NCBI RefSeq assembly: GCF_009765735.1
Contig: NZ_LMUW01000055.1
Location: 1-59,190 of the forward strand
Source of the DNA: Xenophilus sp. L33
Lineage (GTDB): Bacteria > Pseudomonadota > Gammaproteobacteria > Burkholderiales > Burkholderiaceae_C
Reading direction: 5' to 3'
DNA length: 59,190 bases
The notes below the pieces were generated by a model. It was not told the origin of the DNA, searched no databases, and saw only the letters and a list, made by a program, of their open reading frames with translations. Below, one piece after another: positions 35,988 to 44,915 of the stretch. Each line of letters opens with the position of its first letter. Position 1 is the first letter of the stretch. Position numbers and translations under genes: made by a program.

Positions 35988-37616
35988 TCAACCCAGCTCG
36001 AACAGCATGGCGCCGGCCTTCTCGACGCCTTCCTCCGGCGCCGGAGTTTGCCTCGAAAGCGCCAGCAGCGCACCTCCGTCGAGACCCGCATGGCCGGCGC
36101 CGGCCCGCGCGATGATCTCGGCCGCCAGCGTGCGCAGCTGCGCCAGCGAGGCCCGGATGCGGGCCTTGAAGGCGTCGTCGTCGAGCCGGTCGTTGAGGCT
36201 GCGGTTGAGCTCGGCGAACCACGGCAGCGCCGCCTGGTCGAGCATCACCGGCCGGTTGCGCCGGTGGCTGCGCGCCGACCAGGCGCTGAAGAATTCCTGC
36301 GCCGCGGCATTGAGCTGCTGGCACTGCTGCAGCTCGTCGCGCAGGCTGCCCAGCAGCGCGAGGTCGGTCAGCCGATGCTGGAAGAAGATCTGCGAGAGCA
36401 CGCCCCAGTAGTAGCTGTAGTCCCAGATCACCTTGACCGGCAGCACCTCCGGGTCGCCGAAGAGCGGGTACTGGCCCTGGTAGAGCGCCAGCGTGCTTTC
36501 GTAGAACGAGTGGTAGATCTGGTCGTAGAGCCGGGCCCGCGCCTCGATCGTGCGGCCGGCGCGGTCGTGCGCGACCAGGTCGGTGATGTAGGTGTTCGCC
36601 ATCGCGATGAAATCGCTGCCCGGCGAATAGAAGGGGTCGAGGAAGAGGCCCGCCTCGCCGGTCAGTGCCCAGCGGTGGCCGGAGAAGACCTGCTTGCAGC
36701 CATAGGAGAACTTGCGCAGGAAGGCGAAGTCCTGCAGCAGGTGGCGCTTGCCGTCGAGCTCGTCGAACAGGCGCGGCTGCCAGGTGCGCAGCCACTCCAT
36801 GGCCTTGTCGAAGCTGTTCATGCCGTCCAGCGGATGCAGCCGCGGGTCGGCGACGATGCCCACCGAATGCGAGCCCGAAGCCAGCGGGATGAGCCAGACC
36901 CAGTAGCCGGCGCCCACCAGGTGGTTGGTCGACAGCCAGCGCGCCTGCGGCGTGCAGCGCGCGCGCCAGGCCGGGTCGTCGGACCAGTCGTCGATGGTGA
37001 TGCGGTCGTTGACCCGGAACCAGATCGCGTGGCAGTCGTGCGCGTTGGGCTGCTCCAGGCCGAGCTTGCGCTTGAGCATGCCGGCGCGGCCGCAGGCGTC
37101 GACCAGCCAGCGCGCCTGGCACTGCCGGACCTCGCCGTCCTTCGACCATTCGAGCCGGTGCAGCGTGTCGCCGTCCTCGGACAGCGTGATGCGCTGTACC
37201 GTGGCGCCGTCGACGAAGCGCACGCCGCGGCGCGCCGCTTCCTCGGCCAGGTAGTTCTCGAAGATGCCGCGGTCGATCTGGTAGCTGGGCACCGGCAGCG
37301 GATGGCTGGCGCCGATCTCGGTCACCTGGTCGATGTCGCGCCGGCCTTCGCTGAAGAAGAAGCGGAAGCCGAACTTGCGCAGCTGCGCCTGGTCCATGTG
37401 GGGCTTCAGCCCGAGCACCGTGTCGAAGTAGTGGGCACCGATCTCGACGCTCGATTCGCCGACCTTGTGGGCCGCATGCGGCACCGGATGCGAGCGGCGT
37501 TCGAGCACCACCACGTCGAGGTCGGCGAAGCGCTGGCGCAGCTGCAGCGCCAGCGTGAGGCCCGCGAGGCCGCCGCCCATGATCACCACGTCGTGTGTCG
37601 GGCGATCCGGCGTCAT
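35988..37616 (-). CDS. Flavin-dependent halogenase-like monooxygenase
   Basis: This 542-residue FAD enzyme has the dinucleotide motif GGGLAGL (14-20), a halogenase-like HKVGESSVE segment (50-58, with a possible catalytic Lys51) and WVWLIP at 239-244, matching the WxWxIP motif of tryptophan-halogenase-family proteins. It follows two ketosynthase-like genes by 2 bases. Halogenase-like flavoproteins occur in aryl polyene/xanthomonadin pigment clusters, where they may halogenate or hydroxylate the aryl end. No flavin reductase gene is adjacent. Halogenation is an inference from motifs. Confidence 0.85.
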   Translation of the reverse strand: MTPDRPTHDVVIMGGGLAGLTLALQLRQRFADLDVVVLERRSHPVPHAAHKVGESSVEIGAHYFDTVLGLKPHMDQAQLRKFGFRFFFSEGRRDIDQVTEIGASHPLPVPSYQIDRGIFENYLAEEAARRGVRFVDGATVQRITLSEDGDTLHRLEWSKDGEVRQCQARWLVDACGRAGMLKRKLGLEQPNAHDCHAIWFRVNDRITIDDWSDDPAWRARCTPQARWLSTNHLVGAGYWVWLIPLASGSHSVGIVADPRLHPLDGMNSFDKAMEWLRTWQPRLFDELDGKRHLLQDFAFLRKFSYGCKQVFSGHRWALTGEAGLFLDPFYSPGSDFIAMANTYITDLVAHDRAGRTIEARARLYDQIYHSFYESTLALYQGQYPLFGDPEVLPVKVIWDYSYYWGVLSQIFFQHRLTDLALLGSLRDELQQCQQLNAAAQEFFSAWSARSHRRNRPVMLDQAALPWFAELNRSLNDRLDDDAFKARIRASLAQLRTLAAEIIARAGAGHAGLDGGALLALSRQTPAPEEGVEKAGAMLFELG

Positions 37617-37618
37617 GG

Positions 37619-38497
37619 TCAGCCTTGCGGCGCGAGCTGCAGCTCGGGTTGCAGATCGAGCTGGAGCGACAGGCGCGGCGACAGCGGCAGCGCCAGCGAT
37701 TCGACCTCGCCCCGCGCCAGCGCCTCGAAGAGCGGCAGCGCGTCGGCCATGGCATTGGCCTGCAACGACTGCGCGGCCGCCGAGCGCGCGGCCGCGGCCG
37801 GTGCGTCGGTGGCGAGCGACCACTCGAAGGCGGCCACGGTGCGCTCGCTGCGGGTCGGCGACAGCACCAGCGCCACCGCCAGCAGTTCGCGGCTGGTGGT
37901 CACCGAGGCGAGCGCGCCGACGGCCGGCATGTCGTAGCCCACCAGCAGCACCGGGCGCTGGTCGGCTGCGCATTGGGTCGCGGCTTCCAGCAGGCCGGTG
38001 GCGAAGCTGCTCTCGTAGGCCGAGACCGAATTGCTGGCGGCCATGCAGCCGGTGCCGATGGTCCAGTAGCCGACCGCGGCGTTGTGCACCGAGTTGTGGA
38101 ACTTGATCGGCGAGAGCAGCAGCGGATCGGCCGCCAAGGTGCCGCACATGTAGTCGTTGATGCCGAGGTCGCCGTGCGCCGAGACGAAGACGCAGGGCAG
38201 GTCGGCGGCGTTGCGGCCGGAGGCGGCGATCGATGCCGCGGCCACCTCGAGCGCCAGCGCCACCGTGTCGGGCGCGCGCCGGCGTTCGGCCGGTGCCAGC
38301 ACCTGCGGCGATGGCCGCTTGGCCGGCGGCTCGACGGGCGTGGCCTCGCCGCGCAGGATCGCGCTGGCCTGTTCCCAGCCGGGCATGCGCGGCGACCAGA
38401 AGGCCGGTCCCTCGATGTAGAGCGTCGGCGTGGAGGCTGAAGCACCTTCGCGCAGCAGGGCTTCGGTATTCGCCTCCGGAGCGGCCGCGCGGCTCAT
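37619..38497 (-). CDS. Beta-ketoacyl synthase chain-length-factor-like protein
   Basis: The 292-residue protein belongs to the ketosynthase-like family without a usual catalytic cysteine motif. The expected region reads CVFVSAHGDLGIND followed by SPIKFHNSVHNAAVGYWTIG. Such proteins are annotated as beta-ketoacyl synthase chain length factors and pair with an active ketosynthase in aryl polyene synthesis. It overlaps the upstream ketosynthase gene by 4 bases and is followed 2 bases later by the halogenase-like gene, so the three form an operon. Confidence 0.87.
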   Translation of the reverse strand: MSRAAAPEANTEALLREGASASTPTLYIEGPAFWSPRMPGWEQASAILRGEATPVEPPAKRPSPQVLAPAERRRAPDTVALALEVAAASIAASGRNAADLPCVFVSAHGDLGINDYMCGTLAADPLLLSPIKFHNSVHNAAVGYWTIGTGCMAASNSVSAYESSFATGLLEAATQCAADQRPVLLVGYDMPAVGALASVTTSRELLAVALVLSPTRSERTVAAFEWSLATDAPAAAARSAAAQSLQANAMADALPLFEALARGEVESLALPLSPRLSLQLDLQPELQLAPQG

Positions 38498-39687
38498 GCT
38501 TGCGCTCCCTTGCCGAAGATCAGCGAGCAGTTGTTGCCGCCGAAGCCGAAGGAGTTGCTGAGCGCATAGCGCACCTCGCCTTGCGCCGGCTGCAGCTTGA
38601 TCTGCGGGCCGCATTCGGCGTCGATCACGCTGCTGTTGACGGTGCCCGGCTTGAGGCCGGTCTCGATCGCCAGGAGGCTGATCACCGCCTCGACGATGCC
38701 GGCCGCGCCCAGGGTGTGGCCGGTGAAGCCCTTGGTCGAGCTGGCGTGGGTGTCGGCCGGGAAGCGGCGCGCCACCAGCGCGCCCTCGACCTCGTCGTTC
38801 TTGGTGCTGGCGGTGCCGTGCATGTTGATGTAGTCGATGGCGTCGGTGCCGAGGCCGGCGCGGGCCAGCGCGTCGTCGAGCGCGCGTTCGGCGCCCAGGC
38901 CTTCGGGATGCGGGGTGGACATGTGGTGGGCGTCGCTGGCCTCGCCGTAGCCGAGCAGTTCCAGCGGGCCGCGGCCGCGTTCGAGCAGCGCGAAGCCGGC
39001 GGCCTCGCCCAGGCTGATGCCGTTGCGCTCGGCGTCGAAGGGCCGGCAGGGCTGCGGCGACACCAGTTCGAGCGAGTTGAAGCCGAACAGCACGCTGCCG
39101 CACAGCGTGTCGACGCCGCCGACCACGGCCGCGTCGACCAGCCCGAGGCGGATCAGCCGCTCGGCCGAGGCGAACACCTTGGCGCTCGACGAGCAGGCGG
39201 TCGAGATGGTCTCGGCCGGGCCTTCGAGGCCCAGCGCCTGCTGCACGAACATCGCCAGCGAATGCGGCGTGTGGACCAGCGGGCGTTGCTGCGCCGGCGC
39301 GAAGGCGCCGTCGACCAGCGTGGTGTAGGCGGCTTCGGTCTCGCCGATGCTGGAGGTGGAGGTGCCGAGCACCAGCGCGATGCGCGCCGGGCCATAGCGC
39401 TCGCGCGCGGCGGCCACCGCCTCCAGGAAGCCGTCGGCCTGCAGGCCGAGCCAGGCCAGGCGGTTGTTGCGGCAGTCCCAGGCGGCGAGCGGCTCGGGCA
39501 GCTGGAGCGTCTCGAGGCCGTCGACCCGGCCGATCCAGGTCGGCAGCGGGCTAGGGCCGAAATCGTTGGCGCGCAGGCCGCTGCGCGACTGCGCGAGCGC
39601 CTCGGCCAGGGCTTGCTTGCCCACGCCGACCGACGAGGTCGCGGTGAAGGCACTGATCTTCAGGGGAGCGATGCGTGAAGGTGTCAC
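38494..39687 (-). CDS. Beta-ketoacyl-ACP synthase family protein
   Basis: This 397-residue condensing enzyme has the active-site triad intact: Cys165 in STACSSSAK, His290 in NMHGTASTKND and His324 in FTGHTLGAAG. It elongates an acyl-ACP chain. The start is a GTG at 39687, giving TPSRIAPLKISAF. Its partner genes (chain length factor, halogenase-like flavoenzyme) suggest aryl polyene-like pigment synthesis rather than housekeeping fatty acid synthesis. No ACP, ketoreductase or dehydratase genes are visible here. Confidence 0.9.
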   Translation of the reverse strand: MTPSRIAPLKISAFTATSSVGVGKQALAEALAQSRSGLRANDFGPSPLPTWIGRVDGLETLQLPEPLAAWDCRNNRLAWLGLQADGFLEAVAAARERYGPARIALVLGTSTSSIGETEAAYTTLVDGAFAPAQQRPLVHTPHSLAMFVQQALGLEGPAETISTACSSSAKVFASAERLIRLGLVDAAVVGGVDTLCGSVLFGFNSLELVSPQPCRPFDAERNGISLGEAAGFALLERGRGPLELLGYGEASDAHHMSTPHPEGLGAERALDDALARAGLGTDAIDYINMHGTASTKNDEVEGALVARRFPADTHASSTKGFTGHTLGAAGIVEAVISLLAIETGLKPGTVNSSVIDAECGPQIKLQPAQGEVRYALSNSFGFGGNNCSLIFGKGAQA

Positions 39688-39803
39688 TGGAGCGTCGAAG
39701 TGGAGGCGGCCATCCGGCCGGACCGCAAAGCCTAACAGTTGGGCCAAGGCCGTTGGCGTCGGAGGATGTCGCCGGAATGGCCCGCGCCCCGCCGGGCGCC
39801 TGC

Positions 39804-41180
39804 TCAGGGCAGGGCGCCCGGCTGCCCGAGCGCCGCCAGCTCGGCGCGCGCCTTCTCGCGCTGGCTGGCCCGGGAGGCCAGCGCCACCAGCACCAGCACC
39901 GGCACGCCGAGGATCGCGGTGCCGGTGAAGAAGGCGCTGTAGCCGTAGGCGTCGACGAAGGCGCCCGAGAAGCCGGCGACGAACTTCGGCAGCAGCAGCA
40001 TCAGTGAGCTGAAGAGCGCGTACTGCGTGGCCGAGTAGCTGACGTTGGTGAGGCTCGACAGGTAGGCGATGAAGGCCGCCGAGGCGATGCCGCCGGCCAG
40101 GTTGTCGGCCGACACCACCAGGATCAGCGCCGGCAGGTCGTGGCCGCGCGGCACCAGCCCGGCGTAGAGCAGGTTGGTGGCGGCGCTCAGGACGGCGCCC
40201 AGCATCAGCACCCGCATGACGCCCAGGCGCATCGACAGCATGCCGCCGACGAAGGCGCCGGCCAGGGTCATGACCACGCCGTAGATCTTGCTGACCGTCG
40301 CCACCTCGTCCTTGGTGAAGCCGAGGTCGACGTAGAAGGCGTTGGCCATGATGCCCATCACGACGTCGCTGATGCGATAGACCGCGATCAGCGACAGGAT
40401 CAGCGCCGCCTGCCAGCGGTAGCGGCGGATGAAGTCGGCGAAGGGCTCGACCAGCACGCTCTGCAGCCATTCGGCCGCGTTCTTCGGCTGGCTCTGCGCC
40501 AGCCGCACCGGCTCGGGCGACAGCAGCACGGTGACCACGCCGACCGCCATCGAGGCGGCCATGACCAGGTAGGCGGTCTTCCAGGCGGCGTCCTGGTAGC
40601 CGGCGACGCCGGCCACCTCGGCCCAGGCCGCGACCCAGAGCACGCCGGCGCCGGCCCAGATCATGGCCAGCCGGTAGCCGGTCTGGTAGGAAGCGGCCAG
40701 CGCCGCCTGCTTCCGGGTGATCGCGGATTCGATGCGGAAGGCGTCCAGCGCGATGTCCTGCGTGGCCGAGCCGAAGGCCACCAGCAGCGCGCACCAGACC
40801 AGGGGCGGCAGGCCGTTGCGCGGATCGTTGGAGGCCATGCCGACCAGCCCGACGATCACCGCCGCCTGCGCCAGCAGCAGCCAGCCGCGCCGGCGGCCCA
40901 GCCAGGTGGTGAGCGGCGGCACCGGCATCCGGTCGACCAGCGGCGCCCAGACCCACTTGAAGCCGTAGGCCAGGCCGACCCAGCTCAGGAAGCCGATGGT
41001 GGTGCGGTCGATGCCGGCCTCGCGCAGCCGGAAGCTCAAGGTGCCGAGCACCAGCAGGAGCGGCAGTCCGGCCGAGAAGCCCAGGGCCAGCATGCGCAGC
41101 GACGCCGGTTCGAGATACACCTTCAGCGAGTCGCGCCAAGGCAGGGAAGAGGGGGCTTCGTCAGCCGGTGGTGCGGACAT
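39804..41180 (-). CDS. ampG: AmpG-family muropeptide MFS transporter
   Basis: The 458-residue membrane protein of about 12-14 segments matches AmpG: LRMLALGFSAGLPLLLVLGTLSFRL at the N-terminus, LVDRMPVPPLTTWLGRRRGW and GSATQDIALDAFRIE. AmpG imports anhydro-muropeptides for cell-wall recycling. Starts at 41180 or 41207 are both possible; neither has a clear ribosome-binding site. It is divergent from the atzF island and upstream of the ketosynthase genes on the same strand, with a 116-base gap. Confidence 0.88.
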   Translation of the reverse strand: MSAPPADEAPSSLPWRDSLKVYLEPASLRMLALGFSAGLPLLLVLGTLSFRLREAGIDRTTIGFLSWVGLAYGFKWVWAPLVDRMPVPPLTTWLGRRRGWLLLAQAAVIVGLVGMASNDPRNGLPPLVWCALLVAFGSATQDIALDAFRIESAITRKQAALAASYQTGYRLAMIWAGAGVLWVAAWAEVAGVAGYQDAAWKTAYLVMAASMAVGVVTVLLSPEPVRLAQSQPKNAAEWLQSVLVEPFADFIRRYRWQAALILSLIAVYRISDVVMGIMANAFYVDLGFTKDEVATVSKIYGVVMTLAGAFVGGMLSMRLGVMRVLMLGAVLSAATNLLYAGLVPRGHDLPALILVVSADNLAGGIASAAFIAYLSSLTNVSYSATQYALFSSLMLLLPKFVAGFSGAFVDAYGYSAFFTGTAILGVPVLVLVALASRASQREKARAELAALGQPGALP

Positions 41181-41301
41181 AGGGGGTGCGAGTGGGCGGC
41201 CGTTCATTATCGGACCGGCCGGGTCGGGCAAGGCCCGGCGTCGGAACGGCTGCGGGGTTCGCGCCACACGCCGAAATGCACTGGCACGTGATTTGCATCT
41301 G

Positions 41302-41322
41302 ATCTTGTACACAAGACAGGAT
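41302..41322. promoter_or_regulatory. Operator-like element upstream of atzF
   Basis: A 21-bp sequence with arms TCTTG (41303-41307) and CAAGA (41312-41316) around TACA lies just before atzF. The core CTTGTACACAAG is one base from the palindrome CTTGTATACAAG, a form typical of GntR/FCD operators. A nearly identical element (19 of 21 bases) lies at 47876-47896. Here it reaches into the ribosome-binding region (CAGGA) and would block both transcription and translation start. Confidence 0.65.
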
Positions 41323-41327
41323 GCTTG

Positions 41328-43025
41328 ATGATGGTGCATGCCAGCGAACAGCCAAGTGAGAACGCCGCCGAAGCCTGGATCACGCGGCTCGATCCGCCGT
41401 TGGGCGGCTCGGACCAGGGACCGCTGGCCGGCCTGCGCTTCGGCGCCAAGGACAACATCGACGCCGCCGGCGTGCCGACCACCGCCGCCTGCCCGGCCTT
41501 CGCCCGCACGCCGCAAACGAACGCGACCGTGGTGCAGCGGCTGCTCGATGCCGGTGCGCAGTTGCTGGGCAAGACCAACCTCGACCAGTTCGCCTGCGGC
41601 CTGAACGGCACCCGCTCGCCCTACGGCTCGGTGCCCAACAGCTTCGATCCGCGCTACGTCTCGGGCGGCTCCAGTTCCGGGTCGGCCTACGTGGTGGCGA
41701 CCGGCCAGGTCGACTTCGCGCTCGGCACCGACACCGCGGGCTCGGGCCGGGTGCCGGCGGGCCTCAACAACATCGTCGGCCTGAAGCCCTCGCGCGGGCT
41801 GATCAGCGCGCGCGGCGTGGTGCCGGCGGCGCAGAGCGTCGACTGCGTGTCGATCTTCGCGCGCACCGTGGCGACCGCGGTGCAGGTGCTGCAGGTGGCG
41901 GCCGGCTTCGACGCCGAGGACCCGTTCTCGCGCCACCTGCCGCTGGCGACCGAGCCGCTGCCGGCGCGCTTCCGCTTCGGGCTGCCTTCCAGCCTCGACT
42001 TCTTCGGCGACACGCAGTCGGCCAGCGCCTTCCAGCGCGCGATCGGCCAGCTGCAGGCGCAGGGCGGCACGCCGGTCGAGATCGACTACGCGCCGCTGGC
42101 AGAGGCCGCCGCGCTGCTCTACGACAGCGCGCTGGTGGCCGAGCGCTACGCCGCGGTGCGCGACTTCTTCGACGCCCATGAAGACCAGGTGATGGAGCCG
42201 GTGCGCGGCATCCTGGCCAACGGCAAGCGCTACAGCGCCGCCGACGTGATCGACGCGCGGGTGAAGCTGCAGGCGCTCGGCCAGCGCGCGCTGGCGATGT
42301 GGGAGCACATCGACCTGCTGGTGGTGCCGACCGCGCCGGCCTTCTACACGATCGAGGCGATGCAGGCCGACCCGGTGGCGCTCAACCGCAACCTCGGCCA
42401 GTACACCAACTTCGTCAACCTGCTGGACTACGCCGCGCTCTCGGTGCCGGCCAACCTGCGCGACGACGGCCTGCCCTTCGGCATCACCCTGATCGGCCGC
42501 GCCGGCAGCGACCTGCAGCTGGCCGAGCTGGGCCAGCGCTACCACCACGCCACCGGCCTCACGCTCGGCGCGACCGGCGAGCCGATGCCGCCGGCCGAGC
42601 CGCTGCCGCAGGTGGCGCCCGCGTCGACGGTGAAGGTCGCGGTGGTCGGCGCGCACCTCTCGGGCATGCCGCTCAACAGCCAGCTCACCGAGCGCGGCGC
42701 CCGCCTCGTCGAAGCCACGCACACCGCGCCCTGCTACCGCCTCTACGCGCTGCCCGGCACGGTGCCACCCAAGCCGGGGCTGATCCGCGTCGCGGAGGGC
42801 GACGGCGCCGCGATCGCGGTCGAGGTCTGGGAGATGCCGCTGGCGCACTACGGCAGCTTCGTCGCGCTGATCCCGGCGCCGCTCGGCATCGGCAGCCTGC
42901 AGTTGGCCGACGGCGGCACGGTGCAGGGCTTCGTCTGCGATCCGCTGGCCGTCGAGGGCGCCGAGGACATCACCGCGCTCGGCGGCTGGCGCGCCTACAT
43001 CGCGCGGCGCGCCGCGGCCGCCTGA
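41328..43025 (+). CDS. atzF: Allophanate hydrolase AtzF
   Basis: This amidase-signature enzyme of 565 residues hydrolyses allophanate to ammonia and carbon dioxide, the last step of urea, biuret and cyanuric acid breakdown. The Ser-cisSer-Lys triad is Lys41 (GAKDNID), a Ser in GGSSSGS (115-117) and Ser139 (GTDTAGSGRVPAG). The C-terminal domain (about residues 440-565, with VVGAHLSGMPLNSQLTERG) is the AtzF/DUR1,2-type domain that helps process the substrate. Starts at 41328 or 41331 are possible. It is the first gene of a long plus-strand operon. Confidence 0.93.
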   Translation: MMVHASEQPSENAAEAWITRLDPPLGGSDQGPLAGLRFGAKDNIDAAGVPTTAACPAFARTPQTNATVVQRLLDAGAQLLGKTNLDQFACGLNGTRSPYGSVPNSFDPRYVSGGSSSGSAYVVATGQVDFALGTDTAGSGRVPAGLNNIVGLKPSRGLISARGVVPAAQSVDCVSIFARTVATAVQVLQVAAGFDAEDPFSRHLPLATEPLPARFRFGLPSSLDFFGDTQSASAFQRAIGQLQAQGGTPVEIDYAPLAEAAALLYDSALVAERYAAVRDFFDAHEDQVMEPVRGILANGKRYSAADVIDARVKLQALGQRALAMWEHIDLLVVPTAPAFYTIEAMQADPVALNRNLGQYTNFVNLLDYAALSVPANLRDDGLPFGITLIGRAGSDLQLAELGQRYHHATGLTLGATGEPMPPAEPLPQVAPASTVKVAVVGAHLSGMPLNSQLTERGARLVEATHTAPCYRLYALPGTVPPKPGLIRVAEGDGAAIAVEVWEMPLAHYGSFVALIPAPLGIGSLQLADGGTVQGFVCDPLAVEGAEDITALGGWRAYIARRAAAA

Positions 43026-43065
43026 CCCGAATTTCTTCATCTCCACATCGAAAGCCTTCGCACCC

Positions 43066-44082
43066 ATGACCATCGACGCCTCGATCTCCTCCCTTCTCGC
43101 GGGCACGACCTCGCGCCGCGGCCTGCTGAAGGCGGGCGCCGCCGGCGTCGCGGTGCTCGGCGCGCCGGCGCTGGTGCGGGCCCAGGGCCTGCCGAAGATC
43201 CGCATGGGCTACTGGCCGATCGCGGCCGGCCTGCCCTTCTACGCCGCGGTCGAGCTCGGCTACTTCAAGGCGGCCGGCCTGGACGTCGAGGTGCAGCGCT
43301 ACGCTGGCGCCCAGCAGGTGATGGAAGCGGTGCTGGCCGACCGCTGCGACGGCACCGCCAACGGCGTCGGCTCGGCCAACATCGCGATCGGCGAGATCGC
43401 GCAGCCGGGCAGCTTCAAGATCTTCTGCTCCAACCCGAGCAACGTGAAGAACGTGCTCGACGAGATGCTGGTGCCCGCGGCCAGCACCGCCAAGGTGATG
43501 GCCGACCTCAAGGGCAAGCGGGTCGGCTCCGGCCCCGGCATCCAGAACGTGACCCTGGCCAAGACCATCCTGGAACGCGGCGGCGCCACCGGCGCGACCG
43601 TGGTCGAGCTGCCGATCGGCCAGCACGTGGCCTCGCTGGCCGCCGGCCAGATCGACGGCTGCTACACGCTGGAGCCGACCGGCACCATCGGCCGCCTGAA
43701 CGGCAGCACCCGCGTGCTGGAAGCCGGCGTGATCGCGAAGTACGTGCTGGGCGACCCGATGGCACCGTGGTTCGGCGGCTCGGCCTCGCTCACCTCCGCG
43801 ATCATCAAGAAGGACCCGGAGGCCGCGAAGAAATTCATCGCCGCCTACGGCCAGGGCGTGAAGCTGGTGCGCGAGAAGCCGGACGAGGCGCGCAAGTTCC
43901 TCAAGGGCTACACCGCCATCGAGGGCCCGCTCACCGGCGAGGTGCCGCTGGCCGCCTACACGATGTATTCCGAGTTCACGCGCGAGGACGTGGCGTACTT
44001 CCAGAAGTTCTTCGACCTGTTCGCAGACAAAGGCATCTTCTCGGCCCCGCTGAAGGTCGACGCGATGCTCTACAAGGGGTAG
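43066..44082 (+). CDS. ABC transporter substrate-binding protein, NMT1/SsuA-like
   Basis: The 338-residue binding protein carries a twin-arginine export signal (SRRGLLK, residues 16-22, followed by a hydrophobic stretch ending VRAQG). The mature protein is of the NMT1/ThiY/SsuA type used for nitrate, sulfonates, taurine, thiamine precursors and similar small polar compounds. Placed between atzF and its own permease and ATPase genes, it likely binds a urea-derived amide (inference). Confidence 0.9.
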   Translation: MTIDASISSLLAGTTSRRGLLKAGAAGVAVLGAPALVRAQGLPKIRMGYWPIAAGLPFYAAVELGYFKAAGLDVEVQRYAGAQQVMEAVLADRCDGTANGVGSANIAIGEIAQPGSFKIFCSNPSNVKNVLDEMLVPAASTAKVMADLKGKRVGSGPGIQNVTLAKTILERGGATGATVVELPIGQHVASLAAGQIDGCYTLEPTGTIGRLNGSTRVLEAGVIAKYVLGDPMAPWFGGSASLTSAIIKKDPEAAKKFIAAYGQGVKLVREKPDEARKFLKGYTAIEGPLTGEVPLAAYTMYSEFTREDVAYFQKFFDLFADKGIFSAPLKVDAMLYKG

Positions 44083-44087
44083 TCATC

Positions 44088-44915
44088 ATGAGCACACCGG
44101 CGTCTTCGGTTCCCTGGTCTCCACCTTCGGCCAACGCCGCGAGTTCGGCACCGCCGCGCGAATCGCGATGGGTGAAATACCTGCCGCTGATCGGCCCGAT
44201 CGTGCTCTTCATCGTCTGGGACCTGGTGGTGCGCTTCGGCCTCATCAAGGCGATCCTGCTGCCGTCGCCCTGGGCGACGATCGTCGCGCTGGTGTCCGGC
44301 CTGGCCGGCGGCGCGCTGATGATGGATTTTCTGATGACCGTCTGGCGCACGCTGCAGGCCTTCGTCATCGCGGGCGTGATCGGCGTGCCCCTGGGCGTGC
44401 TGCTCGGCAGCAACGAGCGCGCCTACCGCAGCGTCGAGTTCCTGATCGACTTCTTCCGCTCGACGCCGTCGTCGGCGCTGATCCCGCTGTTCCTCATGAT
44501 CTTCGGCGTCTCGGACGTCAACAAGGTGGCGATCGCCGCCTTCGGCGCGATGCTGATCGTGATCTTCAACAGCGCCTACGGCGTCATCAATGCCCGGAAG
44601 CAACGGGTGATGGCGGCCAAGGTGATGGGCGCCTCGCGCTGGCAGACCTTCCGCGACGTGCTGGTGTGGGAAAGCCTGCAGCCCAGCTTCGTCGGCCTGC
44701 GCTCGGCGGTGTCGATGGCGCTGGTGATCGTGATCGTGGCCGAGATGTTCATCGGCTCCGACAGCGGCCTCGGCCACCGCATCATCGACGCGCAGCAGGT
44801 GATGAACGTCAAGGACATGTATGCCGCGATCCTCGCGGCGGGCGCGTTGGGCTACCTGCTCAATATCCTCTTCCTCGTGGCCGAGCGCCGCATCGTGCAC
44901 TGGAGCGGACGATGA
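44088..44915 (+). CDS. ABC transporter permease, SsuC/TauC-like
   Basis: This 275-residue permease has about six membrane segments and the EAA-type loop seen as AAKVMGASRWQTFRDVLVWESL. It starts 5 bases after the binding protein gene and its stop overlaps the ATPase gene by 4 bases. The first 30 residues are Ser/Pro/Ala-rich and probably cytoplasmic. Confidence 0.92.
   Translation: MSTPASSVPWSPPSANAASSAPPRESRWVKYLPLIGPIVLFIVWDLVVRFGLIKAILLPSPWATIVALVSGLAGGALMMDFLMTVWRTLQAFVIAGVIGVPLGVLLGSNERAYRSVEFLIDFFRSTPSSALIPLFLMIFGVSDVNKVAIAAFGAMLIVIFNSAYGVINARKQRVMAAKVMGASRWQTFRDVLVWESLQPSFVGLRSAVSMALVIVIVAEMFIGSDSGLGHRIIDAQQVMNVKDMYAAILAAGALGYLLNILFLVAERRIVHWSGR

Noticed and set aside
35988..37616. 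Geranylgeranyl-reductase identity for the flavoenzyme
   Set aside because: The WVWLIP motif and the halogenase-like N-terminal segment fit tryptophan-halogenase-type flavoproteins better, and the ketosynthase neighbours agree.
39784..39799. GCGCCC/GGGCGC hairpin just after the ampG stop
   Set aside because: It is short, has no T-run, and such hairpins are frequent by chance in this sequence.
41181..43205. N-terminal extension of the AmpG-like frame to 43205
   Set aside because: The extension is antisense to atzF and lacks membrane or domain features; AmpG family length is reached from 41180.
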